Assembly (NCBI GenBank): GCA_013397845.1
Contig: VZTG01004479.1
Coordinates: 126,957 to 190,956, forward strand
Length of the DNA stretch: 64,000 bases
From: Melanocharis versteri
Taxonomy: Eukaryota > Chordata > Aves > Passeriformes > Melanocharitidae
Direction: 5' to 3'
Shown here: positions 40,974 to 55,996 of the stretch, one piece after another
Layout: every line of letters starts with the position of its first letter
Position numbering within the stretch: position 1 is the first letter of the stretch
Notes under the pieces: model-generated
The model's database searches: none
What the model was told of the DNA's origin: nothing
Seen by the model: only the letters and a program-made list of their open reading frames with translations
Program-made: the position numbers and the translations under genes

Positions 40974-43900
40974 GCAACAGAGAGTCAGGACATACATATA
41001 TGATTTTGCTTTGTTTCTGACCTGCTATGTGAACTTGTTAATCATGCTGCCATCTCTTTGCCTCTGATTCCCCAACTATAAAACAGAACCACATCTCACT
41101 TCCTATTCACTTGTTTCTAGTACACATACTACTAATACAGGTTTCCCACACCATAAATTTTCTCATAGCTTATACATGTGCCCTGAATAGGGACTAGAAA
41201 AGATGAAATCCAGGCACAGGTGCAAGTCTGCACTGCAGCTGTGATTTTCTACATACGTCTGATCAGCACAATTTAAAACTTTGGTTTACAAATGGAACAT
41301 GTGATGGCAAGATTAGTTCACAATCTCTACAAATCAAAGTCACAAATTGGAACCAGATACCATATGACACTAAGCTATTTCAATTACAGTTAAAAATCAA
41401 TACATGTGGTCATTTGACTTTTCTGACAATATTGCTCACATAGCACACATGAGCCTAACAGTGCAAGTCATGTGAGACTTGTCAAAAGATGACTCAGTTA
41501 TTCACATATTCAATGATTTTTAAAGGTGTTTTTTTCTATTCTTTTGGGGATAATATTATTAGTGGTCTTATAAGGAAGGAACTCTACTCACGCTGATCTT
41601 CCACAAAATTCTCAAAATAAACTAGACAGCATGAAAATTTGCCTTATTTTATTTTCCATTGCACACTTTAAACCTGGAGAAGCATGAAATGCACCATATA
41701 CACTTGTACTACCACAGGATGGGCATTATTACTCATTCCAGACTACTCATACAGCCCCTATCTCTACCACTCCTCTGGGAAAAGTTTCTGAGAGCAGCTT
41801 AGCTTTTCTAGGAGAGCTCTGATCACAGCATCAGCTTGCACCAGGGAAATGTTTTAGGTCTGCCTAGCCTATTCACCCCTGCCGTGTTTTCATAACTGCA
41901 ACTTCTCCAGATACATCTTCAGTATCATTCATAACGGCATCATTTGGTGGTGTCATGCATGTTCCCCATTGTTTTACCATCTCTGAAAAACAAGAATACC
42001 CATTCATGACAAGTAATGCAGAGCAACTCTGATTCCAGTAAGCTTAGAGCCCTCTCCCTTGCTTAGATAGGATAGTCATTAAACAGGAAAAGATTGCAAC
42101 CTTATTTCTTGACCCATTATTTTGCTTTATATTGCTTCAATTCCTTACATTTTTATCATTGCTTTTTCAATTTTTCATCAGATTCAGCCTGCTTCAGACA
42201 CCTTCCTTCTCCACAAATTCTTTACTCCAGACTACACAGTTCCAATAGGCAAATGAGAAAGGACTATAAATATTCAAGCAAACATGAGTTTGACCCCTAA
42301 TTTTTAACTGCCACGATGCACACATGGAGTGTCTATATCTTCGATTGCTGTTTTCCCCCACTTCTCCAACCTTCTACCACCAACAATTTTTGTTATCATT
42401 AATCATGATATGTGTCTACAGACATCACAATTCCGGCAGTCTTTGAGAACTTTCTTGACTCTACTTATGTTAATCTTTATTTTTAATAAGATCATAACAT
42501 AGACAAATGCATGTGCTAATACTTCAGTGATGAGTACTATAAAGTATTTTTGCTTTCCTCTGACGAGTGCTCCACCTCCCCGACTATGCATCTCTTTGTC
42601 TTCTATTAAGATCTGCGTAAAAGGAGAACCCTGTGGATGAAACATCCCAAAGACAGTAACTGCTAGTGACATTGAGGTTAGTCAAGACATGGTAAAAACT
42701 AAAAACAACTGACTTAGCCTGTATGTTTTAAACATACATATTACAATGGGACGTAAGGTCCAGAAGAAGGTACATTACACACTGAGGAGAATTTAAGCAT
42801 CAACAAAAGGAGTCAGAGAGAAAGTGTAAAGCTCCTTGAGTAAACAGTTTTTTACTAGCAAGTTAAATGCAGGAATTTGAATTCATTTCTTGAACAATCA
42901 AGGAATATTTCCACACAGTCACCGAAGGAAAAGAAACCTTGTCCTAATAAAGAGGTTGGCCAGAAAGTATTGTCTGCTAAAGAAAACAGAAGTTTGGAAT
43001 AGAAAAGTGTTAAAACACCCTATATCTTAGGGGATAACACTTCTTTTGTTTGTGTTTACCATGGAAGTTATTTATCTTGAGTTTCATTTATTATTAGTTT
43101 TATAATCTGATTATAGTTTGACAGAACAAGCCCATACAATGTAAAATAGAATAGCAAATTGATGGTGATCTTCAAATACATCAGAGCTTGCCACACAGGA
43201 TAAAGTAATGATTCTCTGTGTCTTCTGGGGATAGGACAAGAACAGCTGTGTATAAACTGCTGTAAGGTAAATTTAGTCAAGAGAGTAGGAAAAAGCTTTC
43301 AAGTTTGCTAAGCAATGGAAGAAATTGGTTTGGATGTCGCAGAATACCCACCATTGGCTGATTGTAAAAAAACAGACAAACAGCAGAAACAGTTCAGATG
43401 CTTTTTAACTTTTTGTGCTTTGGGCAGGGCAGAGGACTAAATGACCTTATGCAATGTCTGTGAATACTTTCTTGTACGATTTTTTGAAAATGTCATGTAC
43501 CTATGAATTAGAAATACAAAGACTTGCACATCACTTTTTAGAACCTATCTTCGCCCAGTTACAAGGGTAATACATTAGACCACTCCACCAGGCAGCCCCA
43601 GGAAAATACTCTATAATACTGAAGTAGTTCTTTGCACGGAAATATGCACACACCACTTTACAATTTTTCAAGAGGAGTCAGCTCAGCAGATCACATTGTT
43701 ATATTGTGTTATGATGAATGATGTTTTCATAATGATGTGACATGTCTAAACGACACAAACCTGGCTTCCTACCAAAAATGTAAAGCACTTTACTTATTTT
43801 TTTAAAAAGGAAAAAAGCCATTATCAGTTCTTATGGTAAATTTCTCTGCAAGAAAATGGCAGTAGACTAATTTAATACAAAGTATTCCCCAAGTCTGTAA

Positions 43901-45434
43901 TTATTAGAAAACAAGATCAAAGGATTTTAGAAGCAAAATATGCTTTCATAGAATGGTACGTAACTCCACATGTTGAAACTACAGAAATACATAATAATCA
44001 ATGGAACTGAAAGTTTAATATTATCCTGGAAGTTTTGGGAACACCCAGAACACTTCCAAAACCCAGAACTTTTTTTCATGTAGTAAGGTCAGTTGGCGCT
44101 TTTCCTCACTGCAAAAAAACCTTTCAGATAATAATGCAATAAATAACTACTGTTTGACATAATTTGAGTTATCTCATACATTAATATAAAAGCAGCAAAA
44201 AATCTTTTGGATAGCATGTTCTCCTTTGTTACAAATAGCTTACCCTGAGATTCTTTCCTCCTTACAACTTTGTAAGACTGCTAGATGTCATAGTTTTTCA
44301 TAAACACAGTATCGCTTTTGGCTCTAAAATTGTACCTTGAAAAGTTGCCATGACAGCATGGAGGATTCTGTTCAGCTTGCAATCCTCAGCAGGCTGTGCT
44401 GTTCCTTTCTTACCCAAGTCTCTTAGCACCTGCCCAGACATGCACTTGGCAATGTGATTAACTCCTATCATACATCAGCCGTCGTTTTGCTCACCATTCC
44501 TCCACGTGAATGAAAGAGTGTTTAGTGTTTTGTTCTGGTAGCATGATTGGTTTGATTTTTTATTCTACAGCATGTTACTCTATCCTCAGGTTTCAAAGGC
44601 AAGGACAAAAAATTCTGTTGCAAGTGTAGAAGGTAGCATGACAAGCGACAATCCTCCAGATCCCTAAAAGTTAATTTTCCAGTCTCACATCTCTTTCTAG
44701 TGCTTCAGCCCTCTAGACTCACTCAGTAGCCTATTCCTGAAATGTCCTAGAGAAAAAGACAACCCAAGAAGTTGGACCAGGAAGGCTACTTAGTACTAGC
44801 TCAGTCCTACCACGTAGTAGCTTGTGTTTCAAGCTCCCGGGAGCCCCTGCCATACCCTGACTCTGGTTCTTGTAGCATCTGGAAGGACAACAGTGGTACT
44901 GTCCCTACGTACTTTCAGCACAAGATTCTCTGTACAACAAGCACCGAACACAGCATGGAACGATAAACTTATTTCAGGATGAAATCAGTGCTGCTGCCAC
45001 CATGCATCATGTTTATAAGCCAGAGCATTTTAGGCACCAGAGCACTGATTTAACTTAGCAAGTGTTTTGCGATTGTATGCAACTATATTTATGAAAAAAA
45101 GTCCTTTTTGATTCAGAAAATATAATGTCTGCATTTGCTATGGGTCAAGACAGGATTTTTTCCTGAATCAGTCACCCAGCCCTAATTCTAATAGAATACC
45201 TCTGAATAGTTTTATACTAATAACTGCTCTGTGGAGACTCCTGAAATTATAATATATTAAAGACCCATCAGCCTATCAGAAGAACATGTAATTTTATGTT
45301 CATTACTTCTTGGTTCCTGACTATAGAATTTGGATGGTTGCACCTCAATTAAAAGTTGAATCAAAGTTAATATAATTTAAATAAAAACTTCAATAAAAAG
45401 TTAAAGTTCTGTTCTTAATAGCATTAATACCCTT

Positions 45435-45455
45435 TAATGACCGCTACGGTCATTA
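45435..45455. repeat. Perfect 9-bp inverted repeat with 3-base loop
   Basis: TAATGACCG, CTA, CGGTCATTA. The arms contain TGACC and GGTCA, which also resemble nuclear-receptor half-sites in everted arrangement. That reading is only a motif match. Confidence 0.75.
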
Positions 45456-48400
45456 CCACTAGATAACTGACCTTCTTGAACCTCTCTTCACATAGAAACC
45501 TTTCTCCCAACACAGGCAATTATTTAGCAGTAATGAGTGCTCTGTAAGAGATTATTGTTTAACCAAGTACCTTGACACACTGCTTTTCCCCCGTTATCTC
45601 TATTCTTCAACAAATGGTACATTTTTTTCTATTGTAGGCTTTTCAATTCTGAGTATAGAAGCCTGTGGTCTTATTCTTTCCAATGCAGAAGTTCACCATA
45701 TAATTGGCAAAACTTCAGATATAATTAAAATCTTGAAAATTAGGGTGCTATGAAATAATGTTTGTGAGCTGCAACTGCGGCCCTGTAAAACAGAGCAGTT
45801 CTGAAGGCAGATTTGAAGGGATAGGGATAATGAGGGAAAAACCAAGAAATATTGTTGGGGATGAAAAGACACAATTCTTTAACAGCATGTGGAAAAAGGA
45901 GGAAAAAGAAGAATTAATTATAAAAAGACAGAAATATTTGGGAGCATAAAGGAAGCCAAAGGAAAAAGTGAATGGAAGAACAAATAAAGAAGAGCAAGGA
46001 AAACAGGCAAGACAAATTAAATTTGGGGGGACCGAATTAAATTTCATAAATAAAGAAATCTTTTTGGCAGAGTCCTGGAAGCATTAAATGTTAAAGGATG
46101 TTACTGTAGAAGTGTGAATTACTGGTTCAATGAGCTCAACACAGGCCTAGAAGACGAAACTGCTGAATTCTAATTCCAGCTGGCCTAACAACTCATCCTG
46201 TAGCTGTGGGGAAGGCTCTTCTCCCTCTCTGCATCAGTTCCTTTCCCTGTGAAAATTATCTTTTTTCAAAAGGCATTATGATGTTTACATATTCTGTGCT
46301 TCAAAAATACCAAGCATTAATAGTTACTAATGCCATTAAGCACATCCTCTTCTTCAGTTCTTAATATAAGATTCATGAAACACCTTCCAATTCAAATTCT
46401 CACGTTGAAGTATCTCAAGCATTTTGCACAAATTGACTTAGAAGTATTTTATTCCTTTTTCCTAAAACAAATCTTATCTAATCAATCAAAGAGAGTGAGC
46501 ATCTTCTAATCAGTTTATTTTGAATATTCTGACCACTCTTGTACCTCTTCACATGAATAGTGTTATGGTCAGATTGTGGAATAAAGCCTGAAGAATCTAG
46601 TAGAAATAATGCTATACTTAGAGATAAAATAAAAAATGTCAGATGTTTAAAGTCTGCATGGCACAATTGTACATTACTTCCTGTATGAGAGGGTATTTTG
46701 GCCCAAAACACAAGAAAAAACATAAGTCCATATAATGCCTTAATCCAGTATACAGAAAAGAATAGCCTAAGTGAGGCCTTTGCTCATTTAAAAGCAGTAA
46801 ATATCTTTTAATGTCCTGGATTAATTCCCATCTGCTCTCTTTCCTCAGAAAAAAGGCCTCTAAAACTGCAAGGTGGGAGGAACCATTTTCCAATTTCCAA
46901 CACTGATGCTATTTAGAAGAAAACAGAGGAGAAATTTCTCCAAATTATTTTTTCCCATTAATACTCCATCTCCTGAAGCTTTTTTCATAGTATAAGTGTT
47001 ACATTGATTGAGGTTCCTCTGTATTTTCTGAATAAAGGGACAACAGAGAACAACAGGGAGAGGGCTTTCAAAGCAAACTGCTTATGACTTGCCTTCCATC
47101 TTAAATGACTTAAACTAGGTTCCTTTATTAATGAGAACACCGCAGGAAAGTACAATATTCTATTCAGTTCTGGAAAATACTACAGGTAGGACTGCAGTGT
47201 ACAGAGCCTTGTCAACTAGACAGTTTACTACAATGGAAGAAAATGGAGCATGAAGGATTTTTTTATTTGTATAAAATATATTGTTCTTCCAGGCTGCAGT
47301 GAAATAGTTTCTATTTAATTGCAGAGAAATCCTGAGAAGGTTACAGCAGTGAAACATTAAAATTCTAAGGGCAACTAATAACATTAAAACTTTATAGCCC
47401 CAGATAGAATAATTTAGACAAAAACAACATGAACATATGTTTTGTGTAATAATAACAAACATTTATAGCTGTCAAGAGAGAAAAACACAGGTTTATGCAC
47501 ACCTTAATGGCGTGCATGGGTGAGCATGAGTATATTTAAAACATAATATATTACAAAATTGACAGCAGGCATGACTCTTCTGGGTACTATGTTAAATCAA
47601 TGAATAAATTACCAAAAGTGTGTTGTGGCTGTTTGGATGTGTAATTGAGCTTAACGTATGTAGTGTTATTTCAAAAGAAACTGTTCAAGGAGTTTCTAGA
47701 CCAATCCACTATGCATCTTTACTAGGCTGTTTACAAATAACAATAAATGAAACTGTCTCACAGTAGGAAGGAAGTTTAGTTATATGCATTACATAAATGG
47801 GAGAAAAGTTAATTTTAATACGGTTTTCAGGAAGTAAAACCAAACTTATTATAATATTGCTAGGATTCACTGAATTGGAAATCAACATTTTTCATGTTTA
47901 ATTTTAGATTTATTTTAATTAGCTGATACTTTACAAACAAAAGCCTTTATAGCAATACATGTCAGGAATAAGTCTACTGAGATAAATATGGATGCTTCAT
48001 GCAGTATCTATACTGAAGAGTAAGGATCAATGCCCAAATTAATGAACTAGCAAAAAGATGATCTTAAATTTATTCCGTTTATTTCCTTAATACATTTTCT
48101 GTCCGATGTCCAAAAACATTTTATTACATTAGAAAAGTATGAACTTTTAAACCTTATTGCTCTTGACTAGTTAGTAATAAAAACCCACGGATTTGCAAAC
48201 TAACCCATTAATTGTCATGTTTAGAAAAAGCTGAGCACCTACATCTGTTCCTTGTTTCAGGGCTGTTTCATCTTACTATACACAGAATTTTTAAAAGATA
48301 AATTTACCCTATTTTTTGTGTCGGTCTTTATATTTTGCAGTTCTAGTAGTACTTGGTCATTATGAAATGCTCTAACTGCTTGAACCTCAAACCTAAGATA

Positions 48401-49360
48401 GGAAGGGCAGCATGTATGAAGTAATATAAGTACTAAATAACCTTGTAGTCTCCAGGAAAATTTGCCAAACCAACAGCAAGGACAGAAAAGACAAGCCGAC
48501 CTGACCTCAGCCACCTTCTTCTTGCCCCCTTCCTCCAAACTGAAATGATGATCCTTGAATGTAAGCAATCATAAATGCACCATTCTAAACTTCTGCTGTG
48601 CATCATAGCTTTAAGTCAAAGTATTTCAGAATACATGCTGGGCTCTTAATCAGATATGAACTTTTTCCTTTGCAATTTCCTTTCTCTTTTCTCAACATTT
48701 TTCTTCATTTTGTAAGGGATGATATAGACTGTCAGCATCAACCATACTTGTGATTTTCTTAGGGCTCATAAACTCAAGGATTAAGGCATTCTGTGCTAAA
48801 TGCCTGTCTCCTCTCTATAACAAGACTGCAAAGAGGGAAAATAGGATGAAGAAATGAAGTGTACATGCCCAGATGAGCTATTCTTTCTCTCTGGCGTGAT
48901 GATGGTTCATAAAGCATGCTATGGGGCGATTATAAAAGAATATGGCATACCACCTGTCTTCTGGTCAGAAAACCCATTTTGCATTTAAAGCCATCTTAGG
49001 TTAACTGCCATTAACATTTACAGCTGCCCATGGGATATGGCAAAGTACACTACTACCACACATATTTTTGTTGCGGTTACTTCCAGGTGTCTAAGGAGAA
49101 AGTTTAAACAGCTAAATGTGATGCAGTCCCCATTGTATCTCCCACATTAGTTACACTACCTTGGGTAAGTATAATTATTAAGAAATGAGATGCATCTGAG
49201 ACACTTTAAGAAGGGCTTAATTAAAAATCCCGGCAAAATACAAAAGGAAAAAAAAAAAGCAAAAGAAGGTTACTAGACCTGACATACAAACGTACACAAG
49301 CATCTTGCAGGCTTTTAATGTTAGTCTATATTTCACCAAATGCTCTATTGAAAAAGATGG

Positions 49361-49383
49361 CGCTTTTTTTCACAATGTAGCTA
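49361..49383 (+). repeat. 23-bp dispersed direct repeat, copy 2
   Basis: Exact second copy of the sequence at 40951-40973, same orientation, 8.4 kb away. The neighbouring bases (G before, C after) differ from copy 1. Confidence 0.7.
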
Positions 49384-52300
49384 CACATAAAGAAGTCACG
49401 TCACACACAACAGTCAGCATCATATTCTGTTGCCTTCTAATAGATAGGCTTAAAAAACTAGCAAAATCTGTAACATCACTTTGCATTTAAAGTTTAAGTG
49501 TAGTCAAGTATACTATGCCACAAGACATTTAAGAATAAGTCAGTTTGAAAATGCAGGATGTCCAAGTAGATTTTTCCTTCAAACATTGTTTTACCTGATT
49601 TCTCTTTTGTGACCACCCTAGTGAAGAATAGACGCTTAAAGTACACAGCTGAGACTAGAACTGAAAGACACTACAACTTAAATCATGGCTAGAAGATGTT
49701 CTGAAAGACTAAAATAAGTGAACCGGAAAAAAACAAAGGGAAATGCCACCAAATCATCCTGAATATAGAAGTAATTAAAATAATTTTAAAAGAATAAAAG
49801 CATGAAGAAGATAAAATTTACCTTTGTCTCATGGTATCTTTGTTCACATCAATGTTTCTTTTGTTCTCTATTACACATTTAATCACTCTTGGACATCAAC
49901 CATAACAGCAAAAACTCAAATACCTAACTGATAATTAAGCACAGTAATATTTATAAGAAGTTGGTTTATTCTGTAGATAGGAGCATTAATTTAACGCACA
50001 AATACAATGAAAGTAAAATTTCTTTTTAAAGATCAGAGGACTACCATGCCACTCAATCTTTAATGGAATAAAGCAGTAATTTTTGTTTTCAGACCAGTAA
50101 TATAAGTTTAATAAAACGACAAAGTTAGAATGCTATTAACAAGAAGCAACAATCTTTAGAGATGGCAATTGACAACGGCATCCCTATTGAGCTGTCCTAT
50201 TCAAAGTACAGGATTTCTACGAGACTGTATCAAAACGGAAAAATTAGATTTTCAAACATGATTCTTTTTTTCAAAAGTAAAACATGATGGAACAGTCTGG
50301 CACAAAAAGAAAAGAAGAAAGAGTCTCAGTACAGAAGGCAAGCTTAGTTTACTCCACTAAATCCTGCATTAGCAGAGGTAATTAGGATGAGAGGCATGAG
50401 TTGATACTGCATTGCTATTACCAGAACTAGAAAAAAATAGACTTGTGGAAAGAGAAGATGATAACTTTGTAAGTCCAACGCCTAGATCTTACGCCACATC
50501 ATCTGAACAAGCCAAAATATTTATCGTTGTGATGACTGATAAACAACACATGGGTAGAAGACACATCCAAGCTCTACCATTGGATCTGACCGGCACCATG
50601 TTTGTCAGAAGTCAGATCTGATGCCTGTGGAGCGCCAGACTTTCCGTCCCTGCACTGCCACGGGGGCTGACCCGGCAGCGAACTCTGGGAGAGAATCTCC
50701 CCACACACTCCTGTACTATATTTCACTTGTGATCCTGCTGAAATCCTCAACTGTTTTGAGAAGCAACAGATGGCATGGAGGGAGAAGGAGCAGGAATAAG
50801 ATATGAGAAAGGAAACTTAACTGAAAAGATCTGAATTTCAACTAATTTGCTTTGTTAGTGATCACTCTTTAAATACAATCACAAACTTGTTTTACCAAGG
50901 CATTTTCAGTCAGCTAGGATTCCTTCTTTTCACTTGCTTATTTATTAATTTATTTTAGCGTGTTCCATCAACTTCTGAACTCAAACTCAAAAATAAGTCT
51001 TAAAAAAGCTCTGTTTCTGCTGTGGTCTGAAACTTTGAATGAGCTCGTGGGATTCTGAACACTTATAGAGAAATAGACAAGGAATAACTCTGACAGGCTA
51101 CCCTAAAAATTTCTGCTTTAGACTGGGAGATGTTGACTTTTCAGTAAAATAAATCCGTGTATTTCTGTGTGCATGTTACTAGAAGTTATTATATGTGGAT
51201 TTTTCTAGAAATCTGAGAAACATGTGAAACAATAGGCAGATACAAATAGGTGAAACCTTCTACCAATATTCACTTCTGAAAATATATTCTATTAAAAATA
51301 AAAGAACAAAAATGCAACAATATGATTGTGTAAAGGTAACAGAATGGAAAGATACTGGCAAAATAGGAAATCGAGGCCTTTGAGTGGTTAATACTTTGTC
51401 TGTGTCACTTAAGGTAAACGTGTTCATATGAATACATACTCAATGCCCTTGTGTTTTTGTATTTTCAAATACAGGTCAAATCCAAAGGGGATTTTTGCCT
51501 AAATAAAACTTGTCAGAGTTGGTCCACTTACACAGGTGAAGTAACAACAGCCTAACATACTTTCAGAGTTTCAGGTAATAATGTTCAAATTCTAATAGCA
51601 TTGTGATAAAATTTGCCCCTTGGGCATATGTCGGTTTAAATATCTGTTCTCATGAAGTTCTCAGTCTGCACTTGTTCTCAGCGGAGAGATTTAGATTTAA
51701 AATATCTTTCAAACTGAACTTGATCTATGTTTTAATAGAAGGTAGCCTTTCTCATTCCTTAAGTAAAAAGTCATAATTTCTTTGCTAACTATGTAAGCAT
51801 AACTGCTTCTACTAACAGAGATGGATGTTAAAGAGCCAACAGTTGCCAAAAGTAATCAATATAAAATATTTAGAATCACCAAGGTGTGAAAATTGTAGGA
51901 GCATATTATAAGTACCATGGATACCTCAGAGGCCTTGTTCACATCTTCAATTCAAATATGACTTTTGATATTTTTGCAGCAAATTTTATAATATGCTGGT
52001 TAAAAAAGCACCTATGTTCCATAACAGGATTGAATATTGTGCTTAATGGTAGATACAATTTAGCTGCAAAAAATATGATTTTTAAAGTGTGGCTCTCTCA
52101 ATTTTATACTTGGTAGTGAGCTAAATAAACCATGGATAAGGTTACTGTCAGATTAAATGAAAAAAAAATTGGGATCTTTGCTACTTTTCAGAAATTTGGC
52201 TTGTTAAAAATTATTAAAATTATTTTAGATGCTATGAAAACAATACTGTCATATAGAATTTGCAGGAGATTGATGGATATATGGGAAAACAATCTCTCTG

Positions 52301-55300
52301 AGCTAAAATGGGACCCAGATTTGCTTGACCAAGATTTTAGGGTCACCATTTCTTGAAAAACTTGAAAAATATTTAGTTAACTTGTGATACAGAAGAGTTT
52401 TACCAGGGCTCATGTAACCTGAAAGATGAGGTTTAGGATGGAGCTATTATTCATTTGTCTTCTGCGTCCTCAGTCCAAACAGTGACTGCTTAGATTCATT
52501 CCTTTTTCTGTGAAGGGAGGTTCAGAATTAAACACAAAATCATTCCTTCTGCCCACTTAAAAGCACACAATTAAGAACTCAAGAGAAACAGCTTCCAATA
52601 AACAACAGTGATTCTACCGTGTGGAACCTGACAATACATCTAACAGCCTCTTTTTCTTCTTTTGCGCACCTTTGATGCTTTTGATTCAATCATTCTGGAA
52701 AAAAAAAGTTATGACTATTCGAACAAAAGAAACATTTTCAAAATAGAGCTCTCACAGATATGTAACACTTAAAATCTTCTATCAACTGAAAATTACTTCC
52801 AAAAGCGGTGGTCTAGTGTTACAAATGCATTTACAAGCCCACCTGCATAATCCTGCACCTTAGCCAGGATTTATCATGCAACTAAAATGTAGTTATTATT
52901 GTGATGTTTTACCCTCAGAACACTGAGTTAGATTCATCTCAGGTGGGCTTAGTAATACAGGCTGTGAATTTCCAGCCAGTCGGGAGGAAGGCATTTGGGA
53001 AGAACCCGCGTCCTCTCTCCCCATGAAGAAGCCAACCACTACCGCAATCTACAACGGGCCAAAGACTGCACAAGAGGAAGCTACCAAGCACATAATTTGA
53101 TTTACAGCCTTTTCTGGAAGATCTCAGCCGTGTAAACCCTTATGAACAGCCATACAAAATGCAACATTCTCCCTCTGGAAAAGGAACAATAGTTCTGACC
53201 CCTGCTTCTCTCAGGGTGCGTTGAGGAGTAAGCCCTTACAAAAGAGCTGACCAAGGGAAGACTTTAAGGTTCAGTTTGCTTATGCCTGTGTTTGGTAAAA
53301 AGGCAGTCTAATGTGTTCTAATGACACAAAAATTCATATTTTATCAGCTTGGAAACTTAAAATCACCCAAAAATAACTATCTCAGTTAAAGTATTTTAAC
53401 AAAGAAAGAACTTGTTCAGCTACATAATTCCTTTACTCAAGGTAGATATAAAATACAAGACAGAAGAATCTTGGCAGTTTTATGAATATTATTCTGTATA
53501 AAACATCAACTTAAGATTATATACACTTAGAAGCTTAAAGGAAACATTCTGTACATGAGAGATTACATGATTACTTTGGCTTTGCCTGGGTTTTTGAAAG
53601 CTTCTGCTTAGTTGAAGAAAATTTTGCTTTAAAGTACAATAAGTGACACGTTCTTGTCAAGGCACTGGTTTTGTCAATAAAAACCCCTGTACCAGAAAGG
53701 TATTAAACAGTACTAAAACTCTGTTTTCTTTCTATCTATACTAAAATTATCACACAAAATATTTCAGCTAATTCTCAGAGTCTGATACAGTACTACAGTC
53801 AACAAAGCTTTTCTGCTCAGTTGCCACAGTCACACTTTTTATATCCTTCAATAGATCTCTTTCTCCTGTATTCCTTGTTTCTTCAACAAAGACTGACTAT
53901 AAGTCAGTCCTATTCAATAATCCATATTCAGACTCTCCTTTTAGCAATGCTAGTTTCTGCTTTTAAACTTATTTTAAATCATCTTTCTCTTTCCTTTTAT
54001 TCATCCACTCTAAAATGGTGTGGAGAATTATGGTGTCATCTCTCAAATCCTTCCTGAAGATCCTTTTGGTTACAATGATAGCTGGGTCTGTGCAAAGTCT
54101 AGATGATGTCTGTAACATTAAAATTACATAACTTATAAAGCAAGGTATTAAAAACTAGAAAACTGAGGAACCTGAAGTGTATAACTGTGCTAAAAGACAC
54201 AAACGTTCCTTCCTCTTGTTTCCTTTTTATGGTCTTTTCATTGTTACATCAATACAGCTTGTTTTGATTAGCTTGGAAATTCTTAATGGATGTTTTCAAT
54301 CCTACATTTGGATAACAATTAATATCAAAAGAACTTAGTCATGTTTCGCATGCTGCAGTAAAAGCACTAAAAGACAGCCTTACTCCTCGCAAAACCAAAA
54401 TTACGTTTATTGATTTACAGAAGGATTTTGTAAATACCACTACCCTTTTTATCTCGTTGGCCAGCTCATACATGGTTCAAATTCCCACCATAGAAGCTGT
54501 CAGATCAAGACTACTGTAAGGTCGTATACTGAAATACCTAAAGCCAAGCAAAATAGTAACTGTAACTGATTTTTTCTAGTACGACAGAATTAACGGCATC
54601 ATTTGTACTCAAGATTGAGATGACAGTATCTTTAGTCTAGACTTCCAAAGTTTCTGAAGATTCAGAACTGAAATGTCACATGAACGCTTTTAAACTGTTA
54701 GGCTGTTAGGCACAATAATAGTATCTATGTACAGATAGCATTTTAAGTATTTGACAATATAAGACTGTGCCTCAATGGCAACACATCAGAGCCTTCTGTC
54801 CTAATTATAGGAAAGCACTTCCCTATTACCATCTTCGAAGTAGTGAATGGTGAACTGTGGACTTGCTGTAATACTTTTCAACACAGAAATACATTGCAGG
54901 ATATTGTAAGGTATTGTTTTCACCAGTGAAAAGTAACAACTATTTAACCGTGCCCAAGACTACCCAGTTGTTCTGAACAGAAGAGACTAACAGATTCAGC
55001 TAAAACTGCAAAGAATTAAGGTGGCAGATGGTAATTACTGATACTGGAAGTAAGGCTGGGTGAAGGTGGTTAGAACTTCAGTTTAATGTCTCATCGATGA
55101 GGTGTTGCACTCTTGAGATAAAACTCTCTCATATTTAGATGGGAATGGGCTCATTATGGACACATTAGAGGAAAAAATTACTTCTTCTAAAGCACAAATA
55201 CCAACTTTTCTTGTATATTTCTTTTCCAAAAAAAAGACTTGATTAAGCCATGAGACAGCAACAGACCAGAATGGCATGTGTATCACCAGACAAAAAGCCC

Positions 55301-55974
55301 TTTCCATATGTCTGTACATCAGAGATGAAAGCCTTTTCTCCATTTCATTATTTTTTCAAATTGTTACTGAATAAGTAATGGCTATTTATTTGACATTTTA
55401 TTCCACAGTATTACGAACATGAGACACAGGATTTAATCCACGAATCTGATCCTGAGATCTTGCATGTGAAAAAATAGAGAAAGAGAAACTTTAAATTAAA
55501 TAAACAAACTCAGTTTGAAACGTAAAGTTTTAAAATTCTGCTGTGATTTAAGTAAAGCAAGCTAAGTAAAATGATCCATCTAGCATATGTTATTCCTGCC
55601 CTTCCACTAGAAGCAAGTGAAGGAGAAGAGAATGAAGGCCAGTTACATATGCCATTTGACAACTTCAAAGCACTACCCACTACAATAATATATGCAATAC
55701 TCCAATTGCATATATTGGACACCAGAAACACAGTTTTCAGAGTGGTTATGTAAGCAAAAATACTAGATTCTGGAATCATGGTCTCTGTTATCTGTTAATA
55801 ACATTTAAATCTGTCCGAGTAATAAACTTCGCCCGTTTTAAAATAATGAAAGGCATCAGAAAAAAATACTAGTATGTTGCTTTTAGTATTACAGCCCATG
55901 CACCACACTCATGAAATACAGAGTTGATAAAAGACACTGAGGAAAAGAAAATTATCTACTCATGATGATATGAT

Positions 55975-55996
55975 GATATCATACAAGTATGATATC
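55975..55996. repeat. Perfect 9-bp inverted repeat with 4-base loop
   Basis: GATATCATA, CAAG, TATGATATC, lying at the end of a short GATGATAT-rich stretch (55963-55980). Confidence 0.7.

Noticed and set aside
45748..46047. 99-codon minus-strand frame rich in Phe, Leu and Pro, resembling a membrane protein
   Set aside because: The hydrophobicity comes from a purine-rich plus strand (AAGGAGGAAAAAG type) read in reverse. No start context or homologue known.
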